From: Citrobacter sp. RHB25-C09
Lineage (GTDB): Bacteria; Pseudomonadota; Gammaproteobacteria; Enterobacterales; Enterobacteriaceae
Assembly (NCBI RefSeq): GCF_013836145.1
Contig: NZ_CP057483.1
Location: 1,550,001 to 1,614,000 of the forward strand
DNA: 64,000 nucleotides
Direction: 5' to 3'
Below, piece after piece: positions 63,676-64,000 of the stretch. The position numbers and the translations under genes were made by a program. The stretch's first letter is position 1, and each line of letters begins with the position of its first letter. Below the pieces are notes generated by a model that ran no database searches, was not told the origin of the DNA, and saw only the letters and a program-made list of their open reading frames with translations.

Positions 63676-64000
63676 ATGAAACGCTTAATGTTATTACTGC
63701 TGATATTCAGCCAAAGCGCGCTGGCGAATTGCTGGGATAAAGCGGCACATTATTATCATGTGGATCCGTATTTATTATTTGCGATTGCGAAAGTTGAATC
63801 TGGAATGAATCCCTACGCAGTAGGTGTAAACCACGATGGAACGCGAGATGTAGGACTGATGCAAATAAACAGCTCGCATTTTAACGAACTCCAGCGTTAT
63901 GGCATTGACGAATATCGGCTCATGACAGAGCCCTGTACCTCAATCATGGTAGGAGCCTCGATCCTCTCGGATATGATTAAAGTATACGGCAATAACTGGG
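63676..64000 (+). CDS. lytic transglycosylase, IagB/PilT type (cut by window end)
   Basis: Partial, 108 residues visible from ATG 63676, preceded by AGGAGAAAA. Signal peptide MKRLMLLLLIFSQSALANC, then the SLT domain HVDPYLLFAIAKVESGMNP with catalytic Glu, and DVGLMQINSSHF. Such enzymes open peptidoglycan for secretion machines. Placed after the chitinase, it may be the first gene of a secretion or pilus cluster beyond the window. Confidence 0.85.
   Translation, partial: MKRLMLLLLIFSQSALANCWDKAAHYYHVDPYLLFAIAKVESGMNPYAVGVNHDGTRDVGLMQINSSHFNELQRYGIDEYRLMTEPCTSIMVGASILSDMIKVYGNNW

Overview
The window is enterobacterial chromosome, closest in gene content and order to the Escherichia/Salmonella/Citrobacter group. 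Nearly every core gene from ybiT to amiD sits in the Escherichia coli K-12 order, with products close to E. coli lengths. The accessory genes (a GH31/transporter/LacI cluster, an Hcp-Tle1 fusion, a chitinase beside gspAB) and the missing loci (yliEF, ybjG, ybjH, ybjC) rule out K-12 itself. A Citrobacter species is my best guess, by inference only.

Layout. 1-2594: 3' part of ybiT (ABC-F ATPase) and a membrane protein of unknown role. 2600-7645: accessory sugar cluster, a GH31 glycosidase and an MFS transporter read leftward from a divergent LacI-type regulator. 7642-9862: ybiU and ybiV. 9943-12663: an islet with an Hcp domain fused to a Tle1-like phospholipase (probable type VI secretion effector) and a lipoprotein that is probably its immunity partner. 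12888-31675: core genes ybiW-ybiY (glycyl radical enzyme and activase), fsaA, moeBA, iaaA-gsiABCD (glutathione import and peptide breakdown), rimO, bssR, yliI, gstB, dacC, deoR. 31917-36703: mdfA, ybjI, ybjJ, rcdA and an unusual SDR protein without the Tyr/Lys catalytic pair.

36772-40293 is a 3.5-kb AT-rich islet bounded by 20-bp near-identical direct repeats. The right repeat is the 3' end of the sRNA gene rybB, so the islet looks like an integrated element that used the rybB terminator as attachment site and has lost its integrase. It carries a KAP P-loop NTPase and a GIY-YIG nuclease-like protein in one operon, a small membrane protein, and small unknown ORFs. This is the best candidate for an undescribed, possibly anti-phage, system.

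40286-58339 is core again: rybB with a sigma-E promoter, ybjL, ybjM, grxA, nfsA-rimK-ybjN, potFGHI (putrescine uptake) with a sigma-54-type promoter, ybjO, rlmC, an extra lipoprotein gene running into the 3' end of artJ, artJ with an ArgR operator pair, artPIQM (arginine uptake), ybjP, ybjQ, amiD. 58393-64000 is accessory: a Crp-like regulator, gspB and a truncated gspA, a secreted multi-domain chitinase, and the start of a lytic transglycosylase. This is likely the edge of a type II secretion/chitin locus continuing beyond the window. REP/BIME palindromes sit in many intergenic gaps.
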